A stretch of 64,000 bases of DNA from Pseudomonadales bacterium (GTDB lineage: Bacteria; Pseudomonadota; Gammaproteobacteria; Pseudomonadales; Pseudohongiellaceae): the NCBI GenBank assembly GCA_024234325.1, contig JACKOJ010000002.1:62001-126000 (forward strand). Direction: 5' to 3'. This document shows positions 27,125 to 36,234 of this stretch, piece after piece. Below the pieces are notes generated by a model that was given only the letters and a program-made list of their open reading frames with translations, was not told the DNA's origin and made no database searches. Position 1 is the first letter of the stretch. Each line of letters starts with the position of its first letter. The position numbers and the translations under genes are program-made.

Positions 27125-28405
27125 TTACTTGGCGGGATAGTCGCGCTGCGTGTGACCCGTGTAGAGTTGACGGGGACGGCCGATCTTGTACGGATTGCTG
27201 ATCATTTCTTTCCAGTGGGAAATCCAGCCCGGTGTTCTGCCGATGGCAAAGATTACGGTGAACATGGAGGTCGGAATACCGATGGCCTTCAGAATGATGC
27301 CGGAGTAGAAGTCCACGTTCGGGTACAGTTTGCGCTCGATGAAGTACTCGTCTTCCAGGGCAATCTTTTCAAGACGACGCGCGATACGGAACAGCGGATC
27401 GTTCTCCACACCCAGATCTTCCAGCACCTCGTCGCAGATCTTGCGCATGACTTTCGCGCGCGGGTCGAAATTCTTGTAGACGCGGTGGCCAAAGCCCATG
27501 AGACGGAAGGGGTCGTTCTTGTCCTTGGCGCGCTTGATGAATTCCTCAATACGGGACTCGTCCTGAATCTCGTCCAGCATGTTCAGAACTGCCTCGTTGG
27601 CGCCGCCGTGTGCCGGGCCCCACAGAGCCGCAATACCGGAAGCGATACAGGCGAAGGGGTTGGCGCCGGTGGAACCTGCCAGACGCACCGTGGACGTGGA
27701 GGCATTCTGCTCGTGGTCCGCGTGCAGCAGGAAAATGGTGTCCATGGCCTTGGCCAGAATCGGGTTGACCTTGGCGTCCTCACAGGGCGTGTTGAACATC
27801 ATGTGCAGGAAGTTTTCGGCAAAACTGAAATCGTTGCGCGGGTACATGAACGGCTGCCCGACGGCATGCTTGTAACACATGGCGGCGATGGTCGGCAGCT
27901 TGGCGATCAGGCGATGGGCTGCGAGTTCACGATCCTTGGCGTTCGTGATGTCCAGAGAGTCATGGTAGAAGGCGGAGAGGGCGCCTACCACCCCGACCAT
28001 GATGGCCATCGGGTGCGCATCGCGCGGGAAGCCCTTGAAGAACTGGTAAAGCTGCTCGTGCACCATGGTGTGGTAACGGATGCTGTTCTCGAAGCCGGTC
28101 TTCTCTTCTGCCGTGGGGAGTTCGCCATTGAGCAGGAGGAAGCAGGTTTCAAGAAAATCGGAGTGTTCGGCCAGTTGTTCGATCGGATAACCGCGGTGCA
28201 GCAGCACACCCTTGTCGCCGTCAATATAGGTGATGTCGGATTTGCACGAGGCTGTTGACATGAAGCCAGGGTCGTAAGTAAACAGTCCTTTGGCCGTCAG
28301 CCCTCCCACGTCAACGACATCCGGTCCGATGGTTCCGCTGTATACCGGTAGATCGATTGACTCGGTGCTGCCATCCAAGGTCAGCTTGGCTACTTTGTTA
28401 CTCAT
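27125..28405 (-). CDS. gltA: Citrate synthase (type II)
   Basis: Condenses acetyl-CoA and oxaloacetate to citrate, the entry step of the TCA cycle. The 426 residues match the NADH-regulated hexameric enzyme of Gram-negative bacteria (E. coli 427). Typical parts are 'YIDGDKGVLLHRGYPIEQLA' at about residue 60, 'LLHADHEQNASTSTVR' with the catalytic His, and 'MGFGHRVYKNFDPRAKVM' near residue 300. The start has AGGAG at good distance (about 28412-28416). It is divergent from sdhCDAB, the arrangement also found in Pseudomonas and E. coli. Confidence 0.97.
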   Translation of the reverse strand: MSNKVAKLTLDGSTESIDLPVYSGTIGPDVVDVGGLTAKGLFTYDPGFMSTASCKSDITYIDGDKGVLLHRGYPIEQLAEHSDFLETCFLLLNGELPTAEEKTGFENSIRYHTMVHEQLYQFFKGFPRDAHPMAIMVGVVGALSAFYHDSLDITNAKDRELAAHRLIAKLPTIAAMCYKHAVGQPFMYPRNDFSFAENFLHMMFNTPCEDAKVNPILAKAMDTIFLLHADHEQNASTSTVRLAGSTGANPFACIASGIAALWGPAHGGANEAVLNMLDEIQDESRIEEFIKRAKDKNDPFRLMGFGHRVYKNFDPRAKVMRKICDEVLEDLGVENDPLFRIARRLEKIALEDEYFIERKLYPNVDFYSGIILKAIGIPTSMFTVIFAIGRTPGWISHWKEMISNPYKIGRPRQLYTGHTQRDYPAK

Positions 28406-28450
28406 GCAAAACTCCTGTGTAAATCAAGGCTCTGAAAAACTGGCCTGCTA

Positions 28451-28469
28451 AGATAAATTTTATTTATCT
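28451..28469. repeat. AT-rich inverted repeat in the gltA leader
   Basis: AGATAAAT (28451-28458) and ATTTATCT (28462-28469) form a perfect 8-bp inverted repeat around TTT, about 45 bases before the gltA ATG. By the candidate promoter it would lie in the 5' untranslated region, as an mRNA hairpin or an operator. Confidence 0.6.
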
Positions 28470-28491
28470 GCACTACAAGCAGTGAGGACGC

Positions 28492-28521
28492 ACTATAGCC
28501 GCTTCGACCCGTGCTAGTCAC
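28492..28521 (-). promoter_or_regulatory. Candidate gltA promoter
   Basis: On the minus strand GTGACT (28521-28516) and TATAGT (28497-28492) are 18 bases apart. The predicted start near 28485 gives a leader of about 80 bases that contains the AT-rich inverted repeat. Confidence 0.45.
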
Positions 28522-28624
28522 GGTCTAAGCCAGGGAAATTTGCCTTTCCACACCTGCTTGAGCCATGGTTTTTGAGCGCAAAGACAACCTGTTGTCACCA
28601 TTCGCGTTTTTACGGGCCATTTTA

Positions 28625-28653
28625 TTGTATTCGCCATGCCATGGGACTATACT
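28625..28653 (+). promoter_or_regulatory. Candidate promoter of the sdh-suc operon
   Basis: TTGTAT (28625-28630) and TATACT (28648-28653) are 17 bases apart. It would give a leader of about 110 bases before sdhC. The 364-base gltA-sdhC spacer (28406-28769) otherwise holds the gltA promoter elements and AT-rich DNA; no ORF or RNA gene was recognised in it. Confidence 0.6.
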
Positions 28654-28769
28654 TGCCGCCCTAGTTACGCGTGCCGTAATTGTACGCATAATCAAACAGA
28701 TCGGCCTTTTTTAAAGGGGATCATTTCCATCAACTGCGCCCTCCCGGGCCTCAAGAAACCTTAAATTCT

Positions 28770-29144
28770 GTGAAAGACAATAGACCTAAGAATCTTGATT
28801 TTTCGACCCTTCGACTGCCTCTGCCCGCAATCACCTCGATCCTCCACCGGATCTCCGGCGTGTTCATCTTTGCCGGCGTGGCGGTTCTCCTGTGGCTGTT
28901 TGCCGAATCACTGTCTTCCCAGCAGGGCTTTAACAACGTCAGCATGTGGCTGGACAACGTGATCGTGAAGCTGGTGGTCTGGGCCGTAATCGCCGGCCTG
29001 CTGTACCACCTGATCGCCGGCATCAAGCACCTGGTGATGGACCTCGGGATAGGCGAAACCCTGGAAGGGGCCCAGACCGGCGCGAAGCTTGTCATCGCCT
29101 TCTCCGTAATCACTATCGTTCTGACGGGGGTGTGGCTGTGGTAA
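28770..29144 (+). CDS. sdhC: Succinate dehydrogenase cytochrome b556 subunit
   Basis: A 124-residue membrane anchor of complex II with three transmembrane helices. The N-terminal 'RPKNLDFSTLRLPLPAITS' and 'ILHRISGV' contain the Ser and Arg that shape the quinone site. 'YHLIAGIKHLVMD' in helix II supplies the haem b histidine. With SdhD it anchors SdhAB to the inner membrane and reduces ubiquinone. The start is GTG at 28770 with a weak ribosome site. Its stop overlaps the sdhD start. Confidence 0.95.
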   Translation: MKDNRPKNLDFSTLRLPLPAITSILHRISGVFIFAGVAVLLWLFAESLSSQQGFNNVSMWLDNVIVKLVVWAVIAGLLYHLIAGIKHLVMDLGIGETLEGAQTGAKLVIAFSVITIVLTGVWLW

Positions 29145-29506
29145 CCAACGTAACCAGTTTCGGACGCAGCGGCCTCTACGATTGGCTCGTACAACGCGTC
29201 ACTGCAATCATTCTGGCTGTCTACTTTGTCGGCATGCTGGGCTACCTGATCCAGCACCCCGACCTGAGCTACCAGCAATGGCATGCCCTGTTCTCCACCA
29301 CCTGGGTGCGCATTGCCAGCCTGCTGGCACTGATTTCCCTGTGCGCCCATGCCTGGGTGGGGCTGTGGACCATTTCCACCGACTACCTGACCCCCTATCT
29401 GATAGGCCCGAAAGCCACTGTGCTGCGCCTGTTGTTCCAGGCGGGTAGCGTTGCACTGATGTTCATCTACCTCGTTTGGGGTATTCAGATTCTGTGGGGT
29501 ATGTAA
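29138..29506 (+). CDS. sdhD: Succinate dehydrogenase hydrophobic anchor subunit
   Basis: A 122-residue, three-helix membrane subunit. 'GLYDWLVQRVTAIILAVYF' is helix I. 'LCAHAWVGLWTISTDYL' in helix II has the haem-ligand His and the Asp-Tyr pair that contacts ubiquinone. The start is GTG at 29138, seven bases inside the end of sdhC, so translation is probably coupled. It ends directly before the sdhA ATG. Confidence 0.94.
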   Translation: MVTNVTSFGRSGLYDWLVQRVTAIILAVYFVGMLGYLIQHPDLSYQQWHALFSTTWVRIASLLALISLCAHAWVGLWTISTDYLTPYLIGPKATVLRLLFQAGSVALMFIYLVWGIQILWGM

Positions 29507-31279
29507 ATGTCTGGTATGCGGACTCTCTCGTTTGATGCAGTGATTGTCGGTGGTGGCGGCGCAGGCATGCGCGCAGCCCTGCAACTGGCCCAGTCGGGCT
29601 ACAAAACCGCAGTCATCAGCAAGGTATTTCCCACGCGCTCCCACACGGTATCCGCCCAGGGTGGTATAACCTGCGCCATTGCCAGTGCAGACCCGAATGA
29701 CGACTGGCGCTGGCATATGTATGACACCGTCAAGGGCTCCGACTATATCGGTGACCAGGACGCCATCGAGTACATGTGCAGCGAAGGCCCCCAGACTGTG
29801 TTCGAGCTGGAGCACATGGGCCTGCCGTTCTCCCGTACCGAAAACGGTCGCATCTACCAGCGCCCCTTCGGCGGCCAGTCCAAGGACTTCGGCAAGGGCG
29901 GGCAGGCGGCCCGTACCTGTGCTGCTGCAGACCGTACCGGTCATGCGCTGTTACACGCCCTCTACCAGGGCAACCTGAAGAACAAGACCGTCTTCTTCAA
30001 TGAGTGGTATGCCACCGATCTGGTGCGCAACCAGGACGGCGCCGTGGTGGGTGTCATCGCCATCTGCATCGAAACCGGCGAAACCGTATACATCCAGTCC
30101 AAGGCCACTGTGTTCGCCACCGGCGGAGCAGGGCGCATCTTCGCTTCCACCACCAATGCCCTGATCTGTACCGGTGATGGGGTGGGCATGGCACTGCGCG
30201 CGGGCTATCCCGTGCAGGACATCGAGATGTGGCAATTCCATCCCACCGGCATTTACGGCGCAGGCGTCCTGGTGACCGAAGGCTGTCGTGGTGAGGGTGG
30301 CTATCTGATCAATAAGGATGGCGAACGCTTCATGGAGCGCTATGCCCCCAATGCCAAGGATCTGGCCGGCCGCGACGTGGTTGCCCGTTCCATGGTCATG
30401 GAAATTCTCGAAGGGCGTGGCGTAGGCCCCAACGCCGACCACGTACTGCTGAAGCTCGACCACCTGGGTGAGAAGGTCCTGAACGCCAAGCTCCCGGGCA
30501 TTCTGGAGCTGTCCCGTACCTTTGCCCACGTGGACCCGGTCAAGGAACCGATTCCCGTGGTACCGACCTGCCACTACATGATGGGCGGCATTCCGACCAA
30601 CATCCATGGCCAGGCCCTGACCCAGGACGCCAATGGCAAGGACCAGATCATCGAAGGTCTGTTTGCAGTGGGCGAAGTGGCCAACGTGTCCGTACACGGC
30701 GCCAACCGTCTGGGCGGCAACTCGCTGCTCGACCTGGTGGTGTTCGGCCGCGCTGCCGGCAAGCACATCGAAAGCATGCTGCATCAGGGTATCGAACGCC
30801 GCAAGGCTTCCGACTCCGACATCGAGCAGGCACTGGCCCGTCTGAACCGCCTCAACGCGACCACCTCCGGGGAAAGCGTGGCAGACCTGCGTACCGAGCT
30901 GCAGGGCATCATGCAGAACCACTTCGGGGTATTCCGCACCGGCGAGTTCATGCGCGACGGCATCAAGAAGCTGGCAGCCCTGCGCGAACGCGTGGCCAAC
31001 ATCAATCTGGCCGACAAGAGCAACGCCTTCAACACCGCGCGCATTGAGGCGCTGGAGCTGGAGAACCTGTTCGAGGTGGCAGAGGCCACTGCCATCGCCG
31101 CCGAAACCCGAACAGAGAGCCGCGGCGCACATGCCCGTGACGATTACCAGGAACGTGACGACGAGAACTGGCTGTGCCACTCGCTGTACTTCCCGGCAGA
31201 CAAGAAGGTCGGCAAGCGGGCGGTGAACTTTGCGCCCAAGACAGTTCCGGCATTTGAACCGAAAGTGCGTACCTATTAA
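29507..31279 (+). CDS. sdhA: Succinate dehydrogenase flavoprotein subunit
   Basis: The 590-residue catalytic subunit that oxidises succinate to fumarate with covalent FAD (E. coli 588). The dinucleotide fold 'VIVGGGGAGMRAALQLA' begins near residue 11. The FAD-linking His is in 'TRSHTVSAQGGI' (about 45). Substrate-site motifs are 'FHPTGIYGAGVLVTEG' and 'HGANRLGGNSLLDLVVFGR'. The C-terminus ends in 'PKVRTY'. It is the only one of the four sdh genes to start with ATG, and it follows the sdhD stop without a gap. Confidence 0.97.
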   Translation: MSGMRTLSFDAVIVGGGGAGMRAALQLAQSGYKTAVISKVFPTRSHTVSAQGGITCAIASADPNDDWRWHMYDTVKGSDYIGDQDAIEYMCSEGPQTVFELEHMGLPFSRTENGRIYQRPFGGQSKDFGKGGQAARTCAAADRTGHALLHALYQGNLKNKTVFFNEWYATDLVRNQDGAVVGVIAICIETGETVYIQSKATVFATGGAGRIFASTTNALICTGDGVGMALRAGYPVQDIEMWQFHPTGIYGAGVLVTEGCRGEGGYLINKDGERFMERYAPNAKDLAGRDVVARSMVMEILEGRGVGPNADHVLLKLDHLGEKVLNAKLPGILELSRTFAHVDPVKEPIPVVPTCHYMMGGIPTNIHGQALTQDANGKDQIIEGLFAVGEVANVSVHGANRLGGNSLLDLVVFGRAAGKHIESMLHQGIERRKASDSDIEQALARLNRLNATTSGESVADLRTELQGIMQNHFGVFRTGEFMRDGIKKLAALRERVANINLADKSNAFNTARIEALELENLFEVAEATAIAAETRTESRGAHARDDYQERDDENWLCHSLYFPADKKVGKRAVNFAPKTVPAFEPKVRTY

Positions 31280-31328
31280 TTCCTATTCAACGGCTAAACG
31301 ACCTGAACATTTCAGGAAAGGTGTTAAC

Positions 31329-32033
31329 GTGTTAGTAAGCATATATCGCTACAACCCGGAAGTGGACGACAAGCCACGCATGCAGGATTATGAGATCGAG
31401 CTTCCGGGCGGCAAGGATCTGATGGTACTGGACGTTCTGGAATTGCTGAAGCGCCAGGACCCTTCCATTGCCTACCGCCGTTCCTGCAGGGAAGGGGTCT
31501 GCGGTTCCGATGGCATGAACATCAGCGGAACAAACGGTCTTGCCTGTATCACACCGGTTTCTGCAGCGACAAGAAATGGCAAGCTGGTGCTGCGCCCGCT
31601 GCCAGGGATGCCTGTAGTACGCGATCTGGTTGTGGACATGAGTGTGTTCTACAAGCAGTTCGAGAAGATTCAGCCCTACCTGATCAACAATTCACCGGCA
31701 CCGGCAATCGAGCGTCTGCAGACACCAGCCGAGCGGGAAAAACTCGACGGTCTTTACGAGTGCATTCTGTGCGCCTGCTGCAGCACCAATTGTCCGTCCT
31801 TCTGGTGGAATCCGGACAAGTTCATTGGTCCCGCCGGCCTGCTGCAAGCTTACCGTTTCCTGGCTGACAGCCGTGACACAGCGACGGAAGAACGTCTGTC
31901 CAATCTGGAAGATCCGTTCTCGGTATTCCGCTGCCGCGGCATCATGAACTGCGTGGCCGTATGCCCCAAAGGGCTGAACCCCACGCGAGCAATCGGGCAC
32001 ATCCGTTCAATGTTGTTGCAGCGAGCCAGCTAA
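31329..32033 (+). CDS. sdhB: Succinate dehydrogenase iron-sulfur subunit
   Basis: A 234-residue subunit passing electrons from FAD to quinone. The [2Fe-2S] cysteines are in 'SCREGVCGSDGM' and 'GLACI' (about residues 55-77). The [4Fe-4S] and [3Fe-4S] ligands are in 'CILCACCSTNCP' (about 147) and 'CRGIMNCVAVCPKGLNP' (about 204). The start is GTG at 31329, supported by AGGAAAG at 31314-31320; the frame is open upstream into sdhA. The spacer to sucA contains two mutually exclusive hairpins. Confidence 0.96.
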   Translation: MLVSIYRYNPEVDDKPRMQDYEIELPGGKDLMVLDVLELLKRQDPSIAYRRSCREGVCGSDGMNISGTNGLACITPVSAATRNGKLVLRPLPGMPVVRDLVVDMSVFYKQFEKIQPYLINNSPAPAIERLQTPAEREKLDGLYECILCACCSTNCPSFWWNPDKFIGPAGLLQAYRFLADSRDTATEERLSNLEDPFSVFRCRGIMNCVAVCPKGLNPTRAIGHIRSMLLQRAS

Positions 32034-32050
32034 CCAATTCATTTTTAGAT

Positions 32051-32093
32051 GAGGGCCGGGTCGGTTTTGCCTGGCCTCCCTGCTGCAAGGGAG
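32051..32093 (+). other. Two mutually exclusive hairpins between sdhB and sucA
   Basis: Stem A pairs GAGG-CCGGG (32051-32060, G55 bulged) with CCTGGCCTC (32070-32078). Stem B pairs CTCCCT (32076-32081) with AGGGAG (32088-32093). Both need bases 32076-32078, so only one can form. Neither is followed by a T run. They may set the sdh/suc expression ratio by RNA processing or partial termination. Pairing was done by eye. Confidence 0.45.
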
Positions 32094-32122
32094 TGAATCC
32101 TCAACAATCCGGGATATAAGAA

Positions 32123-34963
32123 ATGCATGACAGCATTATGGAATTAATGTGGCAAACGGGCCATCTCTCCGGTGGCAACGCCTCGTATGTGGAACAGCTA
32201 TACGATCAATTCCTGCAGGATCCGGAATCGGTTCCCCAGGAATGGCGCACATACTTTCAAAACCTCCCGCAAATATCCGATTCCATGCAATCGGATATTT
32301 CACATTTGGAGGTTCAGCAATATTTCAAGAAACTGGGCAAAACCAGCCGCTTCAAGCCGGTACTGACCAGCGATGCCGTGGTCAATTCCGAGCACTCCAA
32401 CAAGCAGGTGCAGGTGCTGCACCTGATCAGTTCCTATCGCGTACGCGGACACCAGAAGGCGAATCTCGACCCTCTGAACCTGATGCGCCGCGAACAGGTA
32501 CCGGATCTGCAACTCGATTTCCACGGCCTTTCACCCGTTGATCATTCCACGGTTTTCCAGACCGGCTCTCTGTTCATCAAGAAAGACAAGGCACCACTGC
32601 GCGAGATTGTCGACATTCTGGAGAAGATCTATTGCGGCTCCATTGGCTATGAGTTCATGCACATTGTCGATCTGGCCGAGAAACAGTGGATCGAGAAGCG
32701 CATCGAGAGCAATCACGGCAACCCTGACTTCCCGCCGGAAGTAAAGCGTCATCTGCTCGAACGACTCAGTGCTGCGGAAGGCCTGGAGAAGCACCTGGAC
32801 TCCAAGTATCCAGGGACCAAGCGTTTCGGTCTGGAAGGGGGCGAGAGCCTGGTACCGCTGGTGGACGAACTGATTCAGCGCGCAGGCAGCTACGGTGCCA
32901 AGGAAATCGTAATCGGCATGGCGCACCGCGGGCGTCTAAACCTGTTGGTGAACACCCTGGGCAAGAACCCGTCCGACCTGTTCAGCGAATTTGAAGGCCG
33001 CGCCACCTACAAGAGTTCCGGCGACGTAAAGTACCACCAGGGTTTCTCGTCCAACATCATGACCCCCGGTGGTGAAGTGCACCTGGCCATGGCGTTCAAC
33101 CCGTCCCACCTGGAAATCGTGTCTCCGGTGGTAGAGGGTTCCGTGCGTGCCCGCCAGGACCGTCGTCTCGACAAGCTCGGCAACAAGGTTGTGCCCATTA
33201 TCATTCACGGTGACGCTGCATTTGCAGGGCAGGGTGTGGTAATGGAAACCTTCCAGATGTCCCAGACCCGTGCCTACGCCACAGGCGGCACCGTCCACAT
33301 CATCGTCAACAACCAGGTGGGTTTCACCACCAGCCGACGCGAAGATTCCCGCTCTACGGAATACTGTACCGATGTAGCCAGAATGGTGCAGGCACCGATT
33401 TTCCACGTCAACGGCGACGACCCCGAGGCAGTGCTGTTTGTCACGCAACTGGCGCTAGATTTCCGCTACGAGTTCAAGAAAGACGTGGTCATCGACCTGG
33501 TCTGCTACCGCCGCCGCGGTCACAATGAAACCGACGAGCCTTCCAGCACCCAGCCGTTGATGTACAACCAGATTCGTCAGCAGAAAACGACTCGCACCCT
33601 GTATGCGGATAAGCTGATTGCCGAATCCATCGTCACGGAAGAAGAGGCGGAATTCCTGAACACCTCTTACAGAAAGGCGCTGGACACCGGCGAGCACGTG
33701 GTGAAGTCACTGGTCAAGGAGCCTTCCGTCGAACTGTTTGTGGACTGGAGCCCCTATCTTGGTCACGAGTGGACCCCGCACTACAACACCACCATCAAGC
33801 TGAACACGCTGCAGGCGCTGGCGCGCAAGCTTGTCGTTGTTCCGCCAACGCTGAACCTGCACCGCCAGGTGCAGAAGATCATCGACGACCGCATCGCCAT
33901 GGCCGACGGCGAGAAGCCGGTGGACTGGGGCTTTGCCGAGACACTGGCTTACGCGAGCATTCTGACCAGCGGCAATAAGGTTCGCATTACCGGGCAGGAT
34001 GTTGGACGTGGCACGTTCTCTCACCGCCATGCGGTACTGCACGACCAGGAAAACGACGCCGAGTACATCCCGTTGCGCACTTTTGCCTCCGATGAGCGCA
34101 GCTTCTGCATCTACGACTCCCTGTTGTCGGAAGAGGCTGTGCTGGCGTTTGAATACGGCTACGCAACCACAACCCCGAACGCTCTGATCATCTGGGAAGC
34201 GCAGTTCGGCGACTTCGCGAACTCTGCACAGGTGGTGATCGACCAGTTCATTACCAGTGGTGAAAACAAGTGGCAGCGCCTGTGTGGCCTGACTATGTTG
34301 CTGCCGCATGGCTATGAAGGGCAGGGACCGGAACACTCTTCCGCCCGCCTCGAACGCTTCCTGCAACTGTGCGCCGAGCACAATATCCAGGTGTGTCTGC
34401 CGACCACGTCCGCGCAGGTCTTCCACATGCTGCGACGTCAGGTGCTGTGCCCGCTGCGCAAGCCTCTTGTCGTGATGTCTCCGAAGTCTCTGCTGCGTCA
34501 CAAGGAAAGCACCTCCACTCTGCAGGAACTGGCCGAGGGCACCTTCCAGGTTGTGATTGGCGAAACAGACGAAATCAACATCGAAGCAGTGGAGCGCGTG
34601 ATCCTGTGTTCCGGCAAGGTGTACTACGACCTGCGTCAGGAACGCAGAGCGCGCGGCATCGACAACATCGCCATCATTCGTCTGGAGCAGCTCTACCCGT
34701 TCCCGTCAGATGATCTGCGCGAAGCCATGAGCGTGTTCCCGAATCTCAACGAGGTCATGTGGTGTCAGGAAGAGCCCATGAACCAGGGTGCCTGGTACTC
34801 CAGCCAGCACCACATGCGCAGAGTCGCAGAAGAAATCAAGCCCGGCCTTCCCCTGAACTACGCCGGTCGCGAGGCTTCCGCATCTCCCGCAGCGGGTTAT
34901 CCGGCGCTGCACCTTGAGCAACTGCGCAAGTTCCTCGATCAGGCTTTGACACTCACTAAATAG
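32123..34963 (+). CDS. sucA: 2-Oxoglutarate dehydrogenase E1 component
   Basis: A 946-residue thiamine-diphosphate enzyme that decarboxylates 2-oxoglutarate and transfers the succinyl group to the lipoyl domain of SucB. The N-terminal segment 'SYVEQLYDQFLQDPESVP' binds E2. 'YRVRGHQKANLDPL' lies near residue 105, and 'GMAHRGRLNLL' near 265. The thiamine diphosphate region contains 'GDAAFAGQGVVMET' and 'VNNQVGFTTS'. The transketolase-like part includes 'GQDVGRGTFSHRHAVLHDQ'. The length fits the family (E. coli 933). It is followed by sucB after 32 bases. Confidence 0.97.
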   Translation: MHDSIMELMWQTGHLSGGNASYVEQLYDQFLQDPESVPQEWRTYFQNLPQISDSMQSDISHLEVQQYFKKLGKTSRFKPVLTSDAVVNSEHSNKQVQVLHLISSYRVRGHQKANLDPLNLMRREQVPDLQLDFHGLSPVDHSTVFQTGSLFIKKDKAPLREIVDILEKIYCGSIGYEFMHIVDLAEKQWIEKRIESNHGNPDFPPEVKRHLLERLSAAEGLEKHLDSKYPGTKRFGLEGGESLVPLVDELIQRAGSYGAKEIVIGMAHRGRLNLLVNTLGKNPSDLFSEFEGRATYKSSGDVKYHQGFSSNIMTPGGEVHLAMAFNPSHLEIVSPVVEGSVRARQDRRLDKLGNKVVPIIIHGDAAFAGQGVVMETFQMSQTRAYATGGTVHIIVNNQVGFTTSRREDSRSTEYCTDVARMVQAPIFHVNGDDPEAVLFVTQLALDFRYEFKKDVVIDLVCYRRRGHNETDEPSSTQPLMYNQIRQQKTTRTLYADKLIAESIVTEEEAEFLNTSYRKALDTGEHVVKSLVKEPSVELFVDWSPYLGHEWTPHYNTTIKLNTLQALARKLVVVPPTLNLHRQVQKIIDDRIAMADGEKPVDWGFAETLAYASILTSGNKVRITGQDVGRGTFSHRHAVLHDQENDAEYIPLRTFASDERSFCIYDSLLSEEAVLAFEYGYATTTPNALIIWEAQFGDFANSAQVVIDQFITSGENKWQRLCGLTMLLPHGYEGQGPEHSSARLERFLQLCAEHNIQVCLPTTSAQVFHMLRRQVLCPLRKPLVVMSPKSLLRHKESTSTLQELAEGTFQVVIGETDEINIEAVERVILCSGKVYYDLRQERRARGIDNIAIIRLEQLYPFPSDDLREAMSVFPNLNEVMWCQEEPMNQGAWYSSQHHMRRVAEEIKPGLPLNYAGREASASPAAGYPALHLEQLRKFLDQALTLTK

Positions 34964-34995
34964 TCGACATACAACGAAGAGCAAAGGACATAAAA

Positions 34996-36204
34996 ATGAC
35001 AATCGAAATTAAAGCACCGACCTTACCCGAATCCGTACCGGACGGCACCATTGCCACCTGGCACAAGAAAGCCGGCGACGCCGTCAAGCGTGATGAGCTG
35101 CTGGTGGATATCGAAACCGATAAGGTCGTCATCGAGGTCGTCTCTCCCGCCGATGGCGTGCTGCAGAAAATCATCAAGAACACCGGCGATACCATTGTCA
35201 GCAATGAACTGATCGCCCAGGTGGAAGCAGGGGCCGCAGCGGCGCCCGCTGCCAAGGCACCTGCAGAAGAGAAGAAGAGCGAGGCTCCGGCGGAGGAGAG
35301 CGCTTCCGCAGAAGAGCCGATGCTGAGCCCTGCCGCGAAAAAGATCGCCCAGGAAAACAATCTCGATATCGACAGCATCAAGGGCACCGGCAAGAATGGC
35401 CGCGTCACCAAGGAAGATGTGCTGGATGCCGTCGCGAAGAAATCCGCACCGGCAGCCGCGGCATCCACCGATGCTGCAGCGCGCATCGACACGTCCTCCG
35501 GCCGCGTGGAAGAGCGCGTGCCCATGAGCCGCCTGCGCGCCAAAGTGGCAGAGCGTCTGCTGCAGGCCAGCCAGACCACCGCCATGCTGACCACCTTCAA
35601 TGAAGTGGACATGGCACCTGTTATGGCGCTGCGCAACAAGTACAAGGAGCTTTTCGAGAAGAGCCACGATGGCGTTCGCCTCGGTTTCATGTCCTTCTTC
35701 GTACGTGCCAGCATCGAGGCACTGAAACGCTTCCCGGCCGTCAACGCCTCCATTGACGGCAATGACATCGTCTATCACGGCTACCAGGATATCGGCGTGG
35801 CCGTATCCTCTCCGCGCGGCCTGGTCGTTCCCGTACTGCGCAATGCCGATCACATGGGCCTGGCCCAGATTGAAGCCCAGATTCGCGAATTCGGCCTGAA
35901 GGCGCAGGATGGCAAGCTGGGCATCGATGAGATGACAGGTGGCACCTTCACCATTTCCAACGGAGGCGTATTTGGCTCCCTGCTGTCCACGCCCATTCTG
36001 AATCCTCCGCAAACAGCCATTCTGGGCATGCACAAGATTCAGGAACGCCCCGTCGCCGTCAATGGCCAGGTGGTCATTCGTCCGATGATGTATCTTGCGC
36101 TGTCCTACGACCACCGCATGATTGATGGCAAAGAGGCCGTTCAGTTCCTGGTGACCATCAAGGATCTGCTTGAAGATCCGGCACGCATCCTTCTGGAAAT
36201 CTAA
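34996..36204 (+). CDS. sucB: Dihydrolipoyl succinyltransferase (E2)
   Basis: The 402-residue core of the 2-oxoglutarate dehydrogenase complex. One lipoyl domain (residues 1-77) has the lipoylated Lys in 'DIETDKVVIEV'. An Ala/Glu/Pro-rich hinge follows, then the peripheral subunit-binding domain ('LSPAAKKIAQENNLDIDSI', about 108-145) and the catalytic domain with 'SYDHRMIDGKEAVQFL' (about 370). It forms a 24-mer cubic core that carries E1 and E3. A ribosome site AAAGGAC lies before the ATG. Confidence 0.97.
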   Translation: MTIEIKAPTLPESVPDGTIATWHKKAGDAVKRDELLVDIETDKVVIEVVSPADGVLQKIIKNTGDTIVSNELIAQVEAGAAAAPAAKAPAEEKKSEAPAEESASAEEPMLSPAAKKIAQENNLDIDSIKGTGKNGRVTKEDVLDAVAKKSAPAAAASTDAAARIDTSSGRVEERVPMSRLRAKVAERLLQASQTTAMLTTFNEVDMAPVMALRNKYKELFEKSHDGVRLGFMSFFVRASIEALKRFPAVNASIDGNDIVYHGYQDIGVAVSSPRGLVVPVLRNADHMGLAQIEAQIREFGLKAQDGKLGIDEMTGGTFTISNGGVFGSLLSTPILNPPQTAILGMHKIQERPVAVNGQVVIRPMMYLALSYDHRMIDGKEAVQFLVTIKDLLEDPARILLEI

Positions 36205-36234
36205 TTCAACCGCCGAGAAAACTACGAGTAAATT

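Noticed and set aside
29951..31180. A 409-codon minus-strand frame opposite sdhA, and similar long frames opposite the suc genes and fadD
   Set aside because: All lie opposite strongly conserved enzymes and have low-complexity, shadow-like composition. High GC content at third codon positions explains them.
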